A program made the translations under genes and the position numbers. From Tardiphaga sp. (GTDB taxonomy: Bacteria > Pseudomonadota > Alphaproteobacteria > Rhizobiales > Xanthobacteraceae): a DNA stretch of 54,523 nt. Under the pieces are notes generated by a model that did no database searches, was not told the DNA's origin, and saw only the letters and a program-made list of their open reading frames with translations. This document shows positions 43,601 to 50,875 of the stretch, piece by piece. Numbering within the stretch: position 1 is the first letter of the stretch; each line of letters opens with the position of its first letter. Where the stretch lies: NCBI GenBank assembly GCA_030147505.1, contig JASBVG010000056.1, positions 1 through 54,523 on the forward strand. Reading direction: 5' to 3'.

Positions 43601-43804
43601 GCTGGTCGCATGCGCACCGCCATTGCCGCCAAGTCCGGAGGACTGGGCCTGAACCGACGTCGATGCTGCGATACCCGCGATCATCAATCCCGTGCCGGCC
43701 GGCACGAACAGCGACAGCATCACCGCTGTCGAGGACATCAGATCGACGACACGCCGCGATCGCACGGACGGTACACGCATCATGGGCTCGGCGCTCATCG
43801 TCAT
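37688..43804 (-). CDS. Giant glycine-rich autotransporter with PATR repeats
   Basis: 2038 residues. A long signal sequence ends near SVQA (residue 53). Residues ~55-430 are dominated by Gly with Asn/Ala (GGNGGNGGAGGNGGNG; runs of up to ~13 Gly) and include one Cys pair (NYCPGGQPPCIT, ~284 and 291). A beta-helix passenger follows, with at least seven autotransporter-associated repeats of the form GTLVLSGSNSYTGGTTISGG. The last ~280 residues form the outer-membrane barrel (WNVWAAGFGGG to KGVVRFTW), ending in an aromatic residue as required by the BAM machinery. The protein should display or release its passenger at the surface; adhesion is the usual role. The ATG overlaps the stop of the serine-hydrolase gene (ATGA). 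No RGD or protease triad is obvious. Function of the Gly domain is unknown. Confidence 0.9.
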   Translation of the reverse strand: MTMSAEPMMRVPSVRSRRVVDLMSSTAVMLSLFVPAGTGLMIAGIAASTSVQAQSSGLGGNGGAHATSSPQAGGAGGGIDPANGGGGGGGGGRDADKQHPKDADIGNGGKGGSGAHAKGGGLGGQGGAPGYSGAQLQGGDIQGLMGQYGLFPEKGKGADGTNWFHGMGHDGGSGGGGGGGGTGAIFSGSFVPGNQFIAGGKGGYGSVGASGGDGVLAFYGLFMSPGYGGGGGGGGGGGGGGIGLFSGGDTLDVLAPVIRGGLGGWGGAGGGGGTGAPDAIGNYCPGGQPPCITTATDGGVGGDGGSGGNGGNGGAGIVVSRARMTVIESGASVLGGAAGGGGAGGSGGQGVSGGNGGNGGAGGNGGNGVVMATPGTVRVDRGGLVQGGDAGIGGAAGPGGGGWELGNGSSGHAGANGAGGAGIFGQSAGITVVSAGTIEGGRNVDGSRAAAILFTGGGNRLELWSGSNIAGDVVVGLDTSNPNILALGGSQDGTFDLSALGTKYRGFSALEKNGDAGWALSGISTSFAGDLRVNAGTLSFASGARLTTANGYVGYDSGTDANVTVAGSGASWLNTNLFIGYRGNGSLLIADGMHVTAATASIGNDTSYVTHGAVKINGAGSVLDAQTLKIGAASVGSLTVSNGGTARARDIQVGASGVSGELNIGSEAGSAALAPGAVTGPVDLAQGSTLNFNHTSGDYLFNNAIGGNGAINVLGGTTILSGRSAGFSGTTEILDSTLRVTGQIGGTVTADLGGRLTGNGSVGSTTVLSGGTLAPDGSGHLTMNGSLSMVAGSSFDFNLGHFSSAASNTSTSVRVNGDVALHDVAFNISATGEPPVGYYRMINYSGNSSISGLSIGQQPPISGLFPVTYAIDSSRAHVIDLVAKPNGTDILQRWDDASSGVAGGSGTWNATNNNWFDLGGIANTQWGSIYGVFNGPGGTVTVEGTQKFYGLQFVGGVYDIAQGTGELRPTSLAGTDGIGEVRVLSGERATISAVIVGAGGINKSGGGTLVLSGSNSYTGGTTISGGTLQISQDDNLGGAAGGLIFDNGILHTTGSFTSGRNLSLLGIGEINTDSATTLLLTGTVSGAGSLIKNGAGELVLTSVNSWTGGLMLEAGTLTLGNFGALPNGSDVIVYGGKLDLNGYDSTTNSLIGLGGEIALSSARLTLNQSADTVIASTITGIGGSLVKTGSGTLLLSGTNTYTGGTTVSGGAVAISADANLGSGGLALAGGRLLTLGDITSTRNIALTGNAAIETLFGTTYTTTGTVSGTGALTKDGWGTLVLAGNNSYGGGTTIAAGTLQIGNGGTTGNLTGDFSNRGVLAVNRSDTLFYGGVISGDGALVQKGSGLTALSGDSTYRGGTLISGGTLQLGTGGTAGSISGDVVNNGRLQIFRSDIYTFGGTISGSGMFRQVGTGTVILTAENSYRGGTEITRGVLQIGDGGLTGSIVGDVVNNGALVAKRDGLLTLAGAISGTGSFTQDGPGITRLDGLSSYTGATDVKAGTLSVNGSIASSSLVSVERGATLGGNGTVGATRIADGGMLSPGNSVGLLTVQGNLTFASAASYMVEVSGAAADRTNVTGTATLGAAMVRVSFDPAAYVRERYTILNAAGGVAGTFRGDIYSDEPPSFVTSLSYDAQNVYLNVDLKLTGLNINQNNIATSLNSYFGAHGGIPYVLGAMVPEDLTQASGELSTSVQQSTVQAMTQFMGVMTDPFAANRGLATQRVQPDAFAATSPSASWRDAHGAINKAVPAIPSFESRWNVWAAGFGGGQTTDGNTVVGSHNSSSRIGGVAVGADTWLSPQTLAGFAMAGGGTSFGLSDNLGAGRSDLFQIGGFIRHHEGAAYLTGALAYGWQNVTTDRLVTIVDADRLRANFTAHAFSARVEAGHRSVLSWLGGIGMTPYAAGQVTNIDLPAYAETLVSGADNFALSYSGRNVTATRSELGLRADRSFAFDQAVLTLRGRAAWAHDFNRDRLAQASFQALPGASFIVNGAAMAPDAALTSASAEVMLASGLSFAATYEGEFSNVTRSHAGKGVVRFTW

Positions 43805-44955
43805 GGTCCTGCCGGTGCGAGTTCGGCGGCAAGTGCACGCACGCCGCTGCGAATGCCTTCGAACATTCCGAAATTCACGCGGCTGGCGACCACGAAGATG
43901 CCGAGCCTGCGGCTGGGCGCCAGCACGACATAGGTCATGAAGCCGCCGATGCCGCCGCTCTTGCCTAGCAGTAGCGGCACACCATCCTTCGCCGGACTCA
44001 CCACCCAGCCGAGGCCCATGCCAGCCGACGTCGTCACTTCGACGCCGACAGCCCGCTTCAATCCGTCATGCGGTCGCCACAGCGCATGGGCGAGCATGAG
44101 TGCGGTTGTCGACCTCTCATCACCATCGAGATGCCAGCGCATCCAGCGGACCATGTCATCGGCCGTCGAATAAACGCCCGCGCTGGCGGCCATGATGTCC
44201 GGTGCCTCGATATTCGGGTCCGGCTTGTTGAACGGATCGAGCCCCGTCATCAGCCGCGGCTTCTGTTGATCGGACAGACGCAGCGTGGTGTCCTTCAGAG
44301 CCAGCGGCGCGATCACCTTTTCGGTCAGGAGATCCGCATAGGACTTGCCGCCGGCCTTCGCCATGGCATCGCCGAGCAGGCCGTAACCGTAGTTCGAATA
44401 CATCGCGGTGGTGCCTGGCGCGTAGGCCGGCACATTGGCGGCGATCCATTTCCAGTAATAGTCGCGCCGGAACGCCGCGAAGGGATTGCTGCCATCCGTC
44501 ACCGCGGGATCGGCGAGCTCGCGCGGCAGGCCCGCCGAATGCGTGGCGAGATCGAGCAGCGTGGTCGGGCGGTTGTCGAAGGACTTCGGCGTCACACCCG
44601 ACGGCGCATAGCGGGCGAGCGCATCGCCGAGATTCAGCCGCCGCTCGGCGGCAAGTGCCGCAAGCAGATCGGTGGCGAACACTTTCGACACCGAACCGAG
44701 CCGGACGATCGAGCGCCCGTCCGGCTCGACCTTGCTGCCCGGCGCCGTCTCGCCATATCCCGCCACGACAGAGTCGTCTCCGCGCACGACAGCAATGACC
44801 AGCCCGGGCGCGCCCGCATTGAGGAACATCGCGCTGCCGGCCATCGCGGCGGCGTCGCGCAAAGCGAGATCCGAAGCGAGGACAGGCCTCGGTGCAGCAA
44901 CGAGCAGACTGGCCGCGACACAAATGGCAAGCGATTCGGCAATCTTCATCGTCAA
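43801..44955 (-). CDS. Serine hydrolase of the beta-lactamase/AmpH family
   Basis: 384 residues with a signal peptide (MKIAESLAICVAASLLVAA, then PRPVLA). Penicillin-binding motifs are present: SVSK (nucleophile Ser and Lys), YSNYG (second motif) and GKSGGIGG in place of KTG. The family includes AmpH-type D-Ala carboxypeptidases/endopeptidases, class C beta-lactamases and esterases; periplasmic action on peptidoglycan is the likeliest reading. Its stop overlaps the autotransporter start, so the two are translated together, and the GAF-LytTR regulator gene lies 216 bases upstream on the same strand. It may open the cell wall for the autotransporter or modify it; this is inference. Confidence 0.84.
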   Translation of the reverse strand: MTMKIAESLAICVAASLLVAAPRPVLASDLALRDAAAMAGSAMFLNAGAPGLVIAVVRGDDSVVAGYGETAPGSKVEPDGRSIVRLGSVSKVFATDLLAALAAERRLNLGDALARYAPSGVTPKSFDNRPTTLLDLATHSAGLPRELADPAVTDGSNPFAAFRRDYYWKWIAANVPAYAPGTTAMYSNYGYGLLGDAMAKAGGKSYADLLTEKVIAPLALKDTTLRLSDQQKPRLMTGLDPFNKPDPNIEAPDIMAASAGVYSTADDMVRWMRWHLDGDERSTTALMLAHALWRPHDGLKRAVGVEVTTSAGMGLGWVVSPAKDGVPLLLGKSGGIGGFMTYVVLAPSRRLGIFVVASRVNFGMFEGIRSGVRALAAELAPAGP

Positions 44956-45029
44956 ACTCCGGCCGCGTGAACAGATCTGCGCGGAGTTCCAACAGGCACG
45001 CCATCACACGTCGAGTCGCAATAAAGGAT

Positions 45030-45066
45030 CGACGAAACGACACGCGGGTTCGACGAATGTCACGCG
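45030..45066. promoter_or_regulatory. Direct repeat of LytTR-site type upstream of the hydrolase-autotransporter operon
   Basis: CGACGAA occurs at 45030-45036 and 45051-45057, a period of 21 bases, each followed by CACGCG (45041-45046 and 45061-45066). On the gene strand the core reads TTCGTC, as in the AlgR site CCGTTCGTC. LytTR-family regulators bind two such repeats two helical turns apart. The left copy is 75 bases upstream of the hydrolase start codon. Confidence 0.5.
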
Positions 45067-45171
45067 CGCTACATCGACGTTGAGACGCAACAACACGTAA
45101 CGCATGAAATTTGCGATATCAGAATGATCGTAATTATTTTTTAACCAAAGATAGCAGCGGCGCTGCCCCCG

Positions 45172-46095
45172 TCAAATTCCCAGACGTGCGCGCAATTCGG
45201 CGCGCCCCGCACGCGAGACAGGCCATAGATCCTTGAGATCGTGCATGCGGAGCTGCCACGCTCCGCTGTCGCGACGTTCGACATCGCGCACGAACTGATG
45301 ATTGACGACAGCGGTACGGTGAATGCGCACGAACCAGCCCGGCGGGATCAGGCCGAGCCACTGCGTCAACGGGCGCGGGTCGAGCACCATCACGCCATCC
45401 GTCAGCCACACCTCGGTATAGTCCTTCGACGAGCGCAGACCGACGATTTCGTTCAGCGACGTGCCGCGCACGCTATTGGCACGGCGCAGATAGATCAGCG
45501 CGCCGGATGCCGCTTGGGCCATGTTACCGACAACGTCGACCGAAGGCCGTCCATAGCGCGCGGCTGCGATGAGATCGGCGCAGCGAAACAGATCCGCGAT
45601 TTCATCCGTCCATCGCCGCGGCGTCTCGACGGCATCGAAACCGATACAGGCGACCAGCCGGCTCTCGAAGAACACCGGCACGCTGAGCACGCTCTTGTTG
45701 TTCTGCCGCATGAACTCCGCGCGCAGCGGGCCGGCGCTGCGCGGCAACGCCTCGATATCGTTGACCATGACGGCCTGCCCCGCGGACAGGCGCTGATGCA
45801 GCCAGCCGATCATCGTGACCGGCACATGCTGCAGGTCCTGCACGAAGGACCCGACACCGCCGCGGCTCCACTCATGCGTGTTGCGAAAGCGCAGATGGTC
45901 GGGCTCGTATTCGAACATCCAGGCGCGATCGGCGCCAGCCTGCGTTCCGACGAACCGCAGGATGCTGACAATCGCCAAATCGGGCGGCTGCTTCAGCAGC
46001 GACATCGCCGCCTCGAACACCCAGGATCGATGCGACGCCGCGACGTCGTCGTCGCGACTGACGAATTCCCAAGGCTGGATCGGATCGGACGGCAA
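45172..46095 (-). CDS. GAF-LytTR transcriptional regulator
   Basis: 307 residues. Residues ~25-175 form a GAF-type sensor domain (SILRFVGTQAGADRAWMFEY through KSVLSVPVFFESRLVACIGF). Residues ~205-305 form a LytTR DNA-binding domain (IVGLRSSKDYTEVWLTDG, PPGWFVRIHRTAVVNHQFV). There is no receiver domain and no signal peptide, so it is a one-component regulator that should sense a small ligand directly. It is immediately upstream of the serine hydrolase and autotransporter genes on the same strand and divergent from a secreted metallo-hydrolase gene. Its targets are probably these neighbours. The GAF ligand cannot be told. Confidence 0.88.
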   Translation of the reverse strand: MPSDPIQPWEFVSRDDDVAASHRSWVFEAAMSLLKQPPDLAIVSILRFVGTQAGADRAWMFEYEPDHLRFRNTHEWSRGGVGSFVQDLQHVPVTMIGWLHQRLSAGQAVMVNDIEALPRSAGPLRAEFMRQNNKSVLSVPVFFESRLVACIGFDAVETPRRWTDEIADLFRCADLIAAARYGRPSVDVVGNMAQAASGALIYLRRANSVRGTSLNEIVGLRSSKDYTEVWLTDGVMVLDPRPLTQWLGLIPPGWFVRIHRTAVVNHQFVRDVERRDSGAWQLRMHDLKDLWPVSRAGRAELRARLGI

Positions 46096-46231
46096 ATGCA
46101 GAGCTCACGGACGATGCGCTCAAGACCTATCCGACCATATGCCTGTCGGCAACCGAGCAACTTGTTTGGCACGAGAGCCATTCATGCCCGCAGCCCCTCA
46201 CATGCGTAGCGGCCCGACGCTGCAATCTTGG

Positions 46232-46259
46232 GCAATGCCGGCGCCACAACCGGCATTGC
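46232..46259. repeat. Perfect 10-bp inverted repeat in the divergent gap
   Basis: GCAATGCCGG (46232-46241) and CCGGCATTGC (46250-46259) with an 8-base spacer lie between the regulator start (46095) and the metallo-hydrolase start (46313). It could be an operator or a leader hairpin of the metallo-hydrolase gene. Confidence 0.6.
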
Positions 46260-46312
46260 GGCGCCTGCATTTGACGATACAGTGACCCAAAATGCATTCG
46301 GAGAGCCGGATC

Positions 46313-47140
46313 ATGCTGCGACTCCTGCCCGCTGTCCTCGGCGTCCTGGCCTCGGCATTGTGCTGGCTCGCTACACCTGCACTCGCACAAAATGCACGTG
46401 GCAGCGAATGTCTGGCGATGGCCACACGGCCACCACTCGCGGTTCCCGTCAGCTTGCGCCGCACCGCCGCCAAGGCCGATGAGGTCTCCATCACCTATGC
46501 CGGTCACTCCACCTATTACATCGACACGCCGGGCGGCGTGACCATCGCCACCGACTATAACGGCGTCTACAAGCTCGACCGCATTCCCGACGTCGTGACG
46601 ATGAACCGCGCGCACAGCACCCACTACACGCTCAATCCCGATCCGCGCATCAAGACGGTGCTGCATGGCTGGGGCCGGAACGGACAACCGGCGCATATCC
46701 ACGAACGCATCGGCGACGTGCTGATCCGCAACGTCACCACCGACATCCGCCGCTATTACGGCGACGATGCCGGCGGCGAGATGATGAAGGACGGCAATTC
46801 GATCTTCATCTTCGAGGTCGCCGGCCTGTGCATCGGCCATCTCGGCCACCTCCACCACAAGCTCGACGAAAGCCACTTCGCGGCCATCGGTCGGCTCGAC
46901 ATCGTGATGGTGCCGATCGACGGCAGCTATACGATGTCGCTGGACGGCGTCTCCGAGATCACCAAGCGACTGCGCGCCTCCGTCGTGCTGCCCATGCATC
47001 GCTTCATGACGCCGCTCAGCGATTTCATGCAGAAGATCGGTCAGCAATTCGAGATAGATCAGCGCACGCAGCGAACATTGACCATCTCCCTCGGCACGTT
47101 GCCGAAGGCACCGACGGTGATCATCCTCGACGGCGTGTAG
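46313..47140 (+). CDS. Secreted metallo-beta-lactamase-fold hydrolase, UlaG-like
   Basis: 275 residues with a signal peptide (MLRLLPAVLGVLASALCWLA, then TPALA). The core ITYAGHSTYYIDTPGGVTIA, TMNRAHSTHYT, GHLGHLHHKLD and VVLPMHRFMTP gives several His for a zinc site in the order of UlaG-type MBL-fold proteins. The substrate is unknown; relatives include lactonases, nucleases and phosphodiesterases. ATG 46313 is chosen because GGAGAG (46300-46305) is well placed; an upstream ATG at 46292 would extend the signal n-region. It is divergent from the LytTR regulator. Confidence 0.8.
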   Translation: MLRLLPAVLGVLASALCWLATPALAQNARGSECLAMATRPPLAVPVSLRRTAAKADEVSITYAGHSTYYIDTPGGVTIATDYNGVYKLDRIPDVVTMNRAHSTHYTLNPDPRIKTVLHGWGRNGQPAHIHERIGDVLIRNVTTDIRRYYGDDAGGEMMKDGNSIFIFEVAGLCIGHLGHLHHKLDESHFAAIGRLDIVMVPIDGSYTMSLDGVSEITKRLRASVVLPMHRFMTPLSDFMQKIGQQFEIDQRTQRTLTISLGTLPKAPTVIILDGV

Positions 47141-47176
47141 CGACAGCACGCTCAACCGTCGCGCTCAATGGAAGAC

Positions 47177-47206
47177 TTCTAAAGCTAACTTTCAACTAAT
47201 TCTAAG
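47177..47206. promoter_or_regulatory. Possible iron-control (Irr/ICE-like) half sites
   Basis: TTCTAAA (47177-47183) and TTCTAAG (47200-47206), the latter inside the imperfect palindrome CTTTCAACTAATTCTAAG (47189-47206), resemble halves of the ICE motif bound by Irr in rhizobia. They lie 89-118 bases upstream of the TonB receptor start. Neither is a full consensus site. Confidence 0.4.
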
Positions 47207-47294
47207 CCTCAAAGACTTTTTTGTCGCACCCGCCGCGTTAGAACGTCGCAGGGAAAACGCCGCCGACGCGGCGCGGGAATACGGGGCAATTTCA

Positions 47295-49598
47295 GTGAAC
47301 GGTTTTGAACGGAATATCATACGCGCCATTGCACTTGGCGCGGTGAGTACGCTTGCACTTTCGGCTGGCATGTCGCGGCCTGCCCTATCGCAGACGGCGC
47401 CCCAGCAGCTCGCACCGGTCGTGGTGCAAGAATCTGCCGCCAAACGTAAGCCCGTGGCCACCGCCCGCCGCGCATCGGCCAGCCGCGGTGCTGCAACCCG
47501 CCGCTCCAATCTCCGCAATGCGAATGCGCCGCAAGCCGCTCCGGCTGCCGCACCTGTGCGCGAGACAGCCTGGGGCCATGTCGACGGTTACGTGGCGACG
47601 CGCAGCGGCTCGGGCACCAAGACCGACACCCCGCTGATCGAAACACCGCAGTCGATCTCGGTGGTGACCCAGGATCAGATCCAGGCGCAGGCCGCACAGA
47701 GCGCAGCTCAGGCGGTGCGCTATACGCCCGGCGTCCGCTCCGAAGTCGCCGGCGCCGACGCCCGCACCGACGCCGTCTATATCCGCGGCTTCGTCGCCGA
47801 CCAGTATCTCGACTCCATGCGGCTCGTGAATTTCGGGATCTTCGGCTATCCGATCGTCGAGCCGTACAATCTCGAGCGCATCGAGGTGCTCCGTGGTCCC
47901 GCCTCGATCCTTTATGGACAGGCCTCGCCGGGCGGCGTGGTCAATATGGTCAGCAAGCGACCGACCGAAACGCCCTATCACGAGATGTTCGTCTCCACCG
48001 GCAGCTACGGCCGCGTGCAGAGCGGCGTCGATCTCAGCGGCCCGCTCGACAAGAACAAGGAGTTTCTCTACCGCCTGACCGCCTCCGGCTACGATGTCGG
48101 CAGCCAGGTGGACTATCAGGGCTATCAGCGCGTCTCGATCGCGCCGTCGCTGACATGGCGTCCGGACAACCAGACCACACTGACCATCCAGGGCACCTAT
48201 CAGCGCGACCCGAAGGCCGGCTTCTACAATCAGCTGCTGCCGCGCGGCATCGCGACGATCACGCCCTATAACGGCCAGACCATTCCGACGAGCTTCTTCT
48301 CGGGCCAGCCCGGATTCGATCACACCTCGCGCGAATATGCCTCGATCGGCTACCTGTTCGAGCACCAGTTCGACGGCGGCCTCACGGTGCGCCAGAACCT
48401 GCGCTATATGGACAACTCCACCGACTTCGCGACCGTCTCGCCGGACGTCAACCTGACCAATCCGACGAACCTCACGCGCGGCGCCTATACTACGAAAGAA
48501 ACAATCCGCTCGCTTGCTATCGACAATCAGGCCGAGGGTAAATTCCGATTCGGCGCGTTCGAACATACCGTGCTGTTCGGCTTCGATTATCGGAACGCTA
48601 CGGATACGGCCTATAATGGCACGGGTGTTGCCGGCACGGTAACGCCAATCAACGCATTGAATCCAATCTATGGTCCCGCGCCGATCATTGCACCGTCGTC
48701 CCTCAATCAACAAAGCCTCGATCAGTACGGCTTTTACGCGCAGGATCAGATCAAGTTCGACAACTGGATCGCATTGCTGGGTATCCGTCGCGACCAGGCC
48801 AACTCGCATACGGATGCTCAGAATCTGTCTCTGAGCACGCGCACCTTCTCCAACAAGTCCGACAGCGCCACCAGCAAGCGTGGCGCCCTGATGTACAAGT
48901 TCGACAACGGCGTCGTGCCCTACATCCAGTACACGGAATCATTCCAGCCCACCGTCGGCACCGACTTTTTCGGCAACCCGTTCGCGCCGACGCGCGGCCA
49001 GCAATATGAAGTCGGCGTCAAGTATCAGCCGAACGCCAAGTCGCTCTACACGCTGGCGCTGTTCGATCTGACCCAGCAGAACGTGCTGACGCCGGATCCG
49101 CTGCGTCCGAGCCTCGCCCGTGTGCAGACCGGCGAAGTGCGCTCCCGCGGCGTCGAGCTCGAAGCCAAGACGGAAGTGACGCGCGACCTGACCGTGCTCG
49201 CTTCGTACACCTATCTCGACAACACCGTGACCAAGTCCAATACTCCGGCGCAGCTGAACAACCATCCTCCGGGCATGCCGCGCAATTCGGCGAGCGCGTG
49301 GGCGGACTACACATTCCACAACGGTCCGCTGGATGGCTTCGGCATGTCGGCCGGCGTGCGCTATATCGGCGACACGCCGGGCACCACGCTCAACGACTAC
49401 TATGTCCCCTCGGTTACGCTGGTCGACGCAGCAGTGCATTATGATCTCGCCGCGCTCGGCAAGCAGTTCCAGGGCTTCAAGCTGCAGGTCAACGCCACCA
49501 ACCTGTTCGACAAGACCTACCTGACCTATTGCCAGGATTTCGGCTGCTATTACGGACTTCGCCGCGAAGTGATCGCGACCCTGCGCTATCGCTGGTAG
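47295..49598 (+). CDS. TonB-dependent siderophore receptor, FegA/FhuA-like
   Basis: 767 residues. Signal peptide to about residue 33 (GMSRPALSQ), then a basic Ala/Arg-rich extension (AAKRKPVATARRASASRGAA) of a kind seen in Bradyrhizobium receptors. The plug domain has DTPLIETPQSISVVTQDQIQ, VYIRGFVADQYLDSMR and RIEVLRGPASILYGQASPGG. The barrel ends LRREVIATLRYRW with the aromatic terminal residue. It imports an iron-siderophore across the outer membrane, probably a hydroxamate, using TonB energy. The start is a GTG. The next gene, a PepSY protein, makes the pair resemble fegAB, the ferrichrome locus of Bradyrhizobium japonicum. Confidence 0.9.
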   Translation: MNGFERNIIRAIALGAVSTLALSAGMSRPALSQTAPQQLAPVVVQESAAKRKPVATARRASASRGAATRRSNLRNANAPQAAPAAAPVRETAWGHVDGYVATRSGSGTKTDTPLIETPQSISVVTQDQIQAQAAQSAAQAVRYTPGVRSEVAGADARTDAVYIRGFVADQYLDSMRLVNFGIFGYPIVEPYNLERIEVLRGPASILYGQASPGGVVNMVSKRPTETPYHEMFVSTGSYGRVQSGVDLSGPLDKNKEFLYRLTASGYDVGSQVDYQGYQRVSIAPSLTWRPDNQTTLTIQGTYQRDPKAGFYNQLLPRGIATITPYNGQTIPTSFFSGQPGFDHTSREYASIGYLFEHQFDGGLTVRQNLRYMDNSTDFATVSPDVNLTNPTNLTRGAYTTKETIRSLAIDNQAEGKFRFGAFEHTVLFGFDYRNATDTAYNGTGVAGTVTPINALNPIYGPAPIIAPSSLNQQSLDQYGFYAQDQIKFDNWIALLGIRRDQANSHTDAQNLSLSTRTFSNKSDSATSKRGALMYKFDNGVVPYIQYTESFQPTVGTDFFGNPFAPTRGQQYEVGVKYQPNAKSLYTLALFDLTQQNVLTPDPLRPSLARVQTGEVRSRGVELEAKTEVTRDLTVLASYTYLDNTVTKSNTPAQLNNHPPGMPRNSASAWADYTFHNGPLDGFGMSAGVRYIGDTPGTTLNDYYVPSVTLVDAAVHYDLAALGKQFQGFKLQVNATNLFDKTYLTYCQDFGCYYGLRREVIATLRYRW

Positions 49599-49628
49599 GC
49601 TGGCGCGACGACGTCAATGCGGGAAGCG

Positions 49629-49652
49629 GCCGCGGCAGGCAACTGCTGCGGC
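49629..49652 (+). other. Intercistronic hairpin with GNRA tetraloop
   Basis: GCCGCGGCAG (49629-49638) pairs with CTGCTGCGGC (49643-49652), one mismatch, around the loop GCAA, a GNRA tetraloop. It lies in the 77-base gap between the receptor and PepSY genes and could tune their relative expression. Confidence 0.6.
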
Positions 49653-49675
49653 TGTTGCAATGAGGGGAAACGGCG

Positions 49676-50875
49676 ATGACACGCTCGGCATTGCGGAGAT
49701 GGTTCTGGGTCCACAAATGGACCAGCCTCGTCTGCACGGCATTTCTGCTGCTGATCTGCCTCACCGGCCTGCCGCTGGTGTTTCACGACGAGATCGACGA
49801 TCTCCTCGACAACGGCCTGCCCTATGCATCGGTCCCGTCGGGCACGCCGCGCGTCAGCGCCGATACGGTGATCGAGACCAGCCGGAACATGTATCCCGGC
49901 GAGATCGTGCTGTTCACCTTCGTCGATGACGACGAACCCAGGATCGTCGTCACCATGGCGCCAAGCTGGCAGGCCTTCTCCGAAAACCGCAAATCGTCGC
50001 ACTGGATCCGCTTCGACGCCCATACTGGCCAGGTCCTGAAGCAGAAAAAGCCATTCAACGCCGACGGCATCGGCTTCACCGAACTGATGCTGCGGCTGCA
50101 TCGCGACCAGTTCGCCGGCCTGCCCGGCGATCTGTTCATGGGCTTCATGGCGTTGCTCTTCGTCATCGCCGTGATCTCGGGCATCGTCGTCTATGGCCCT
50201 TTCATGCGGAAGCTGGAATTCGCCACCGTCCGCGCCGATCGCTCGCGGCGGATCAAATGGCTCGACCTGCACAATGTGCTCGGCGTGGTCACGCTGGCCT
50301 GGCTGCTGGTGGTGGGCATCACCGGCGTCATCAACGAGCTGTCCACGCCCCTGTTCGGGCTCTGGCAGCAGACCGATGTGAAGGCCATGCTGGATCCACT
50401 GCGCGGCAAGCCGGTTCCGGCGGCATCGGAGATGAGTTCACCGCAGGCGGCATTCGACACCGTGCAGAAGAACCTGCCGGACATGACGCCCACGAGCATC
50501 ATGTTCCCGGGCGCCGCCTTCGGCTCGCCCTATCATTATCTGGTCTGGACCAAGGGGCGCACCGCCCTGACATCCCGCCTGTTCACGCCCGCGCTCGTGG
50601 ATGCGCGCACCGGGCAGTTCGATCGCAGCGTGGAAATGCCATGGTATCTCCGCGCGCTGCAGGTCTCGCGTCCCCTGCATTTCGGCGATTATGGCGGCAT
50701 GCCGCTGAAGATCATCTGGGCACTGCTCGATCTCGTCACCATCGCAGTACTCGGCAGCGGCCTGTATCTCTGGCTGTCGCGAAAATCGGCGGCGCGGGGA
50801 GCGGAAGCCGATAGCGAACTGGTCGCCAGCAACAATGCCGCACGCCCGACTCTGACCCAGGAGGCTGCGGAATGA
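49676..50875 (+). CDS. PepSY-associated membrane protein, FegB/ferrireductase-like
   Basis: 399 residues with four membrane segments of the PepSY_TM family. Conserved His residues near the membrane (RWFWVHKWTSL, LMLRLHRDQFAG, IKWLDLHNVLGV, SRPLHFGDYGG) are those proposed to bind haem in siderophore ferrireductases such as FoxB. The periplasmic parts contain PepSY repeats. Directly after a siderophore receptor, it probably reduces and releases iron from the imported siderophore at the inner membrane. GAGGGG precedes the ATG. Its stop overlaps the next small gene (ATGA). Confidence 0.87.
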   Translation: MTRSALRRWFWVHKWTSLVCTAFLLLICLTGLPLVFHDEIDDLLDNGLPYASVPSGTPRVSADTVIETSRNMYPGEIVLFTFVDDDEPRIVVTMAPSWQAFSENRKSSHWIRFDAHTGQVLKQKKPFNADGIGFTELMLRLHRDQFAGLPGDLFMGFMALLFVIAVISGIVVYGPFMRKLEFATVRADRSRRIKWLDLHNVLGVVTLAWLLVVGITGVINELSTPLFGLWQQTDVKAMLDPLRGKPVPAASEMSSPQAAFDTVQKNLPDMTPTSIMFPGAAFGSPYHYLVWTKGRTALTSRLFTPALVDARTGQFDRSVEMPWYLRALQVSRPLHFGDYGGMPLKIIWALLDLVTIAVLGSGLYLWLSRKSAARGAEADSELVASNNAARPTLTQEAAE

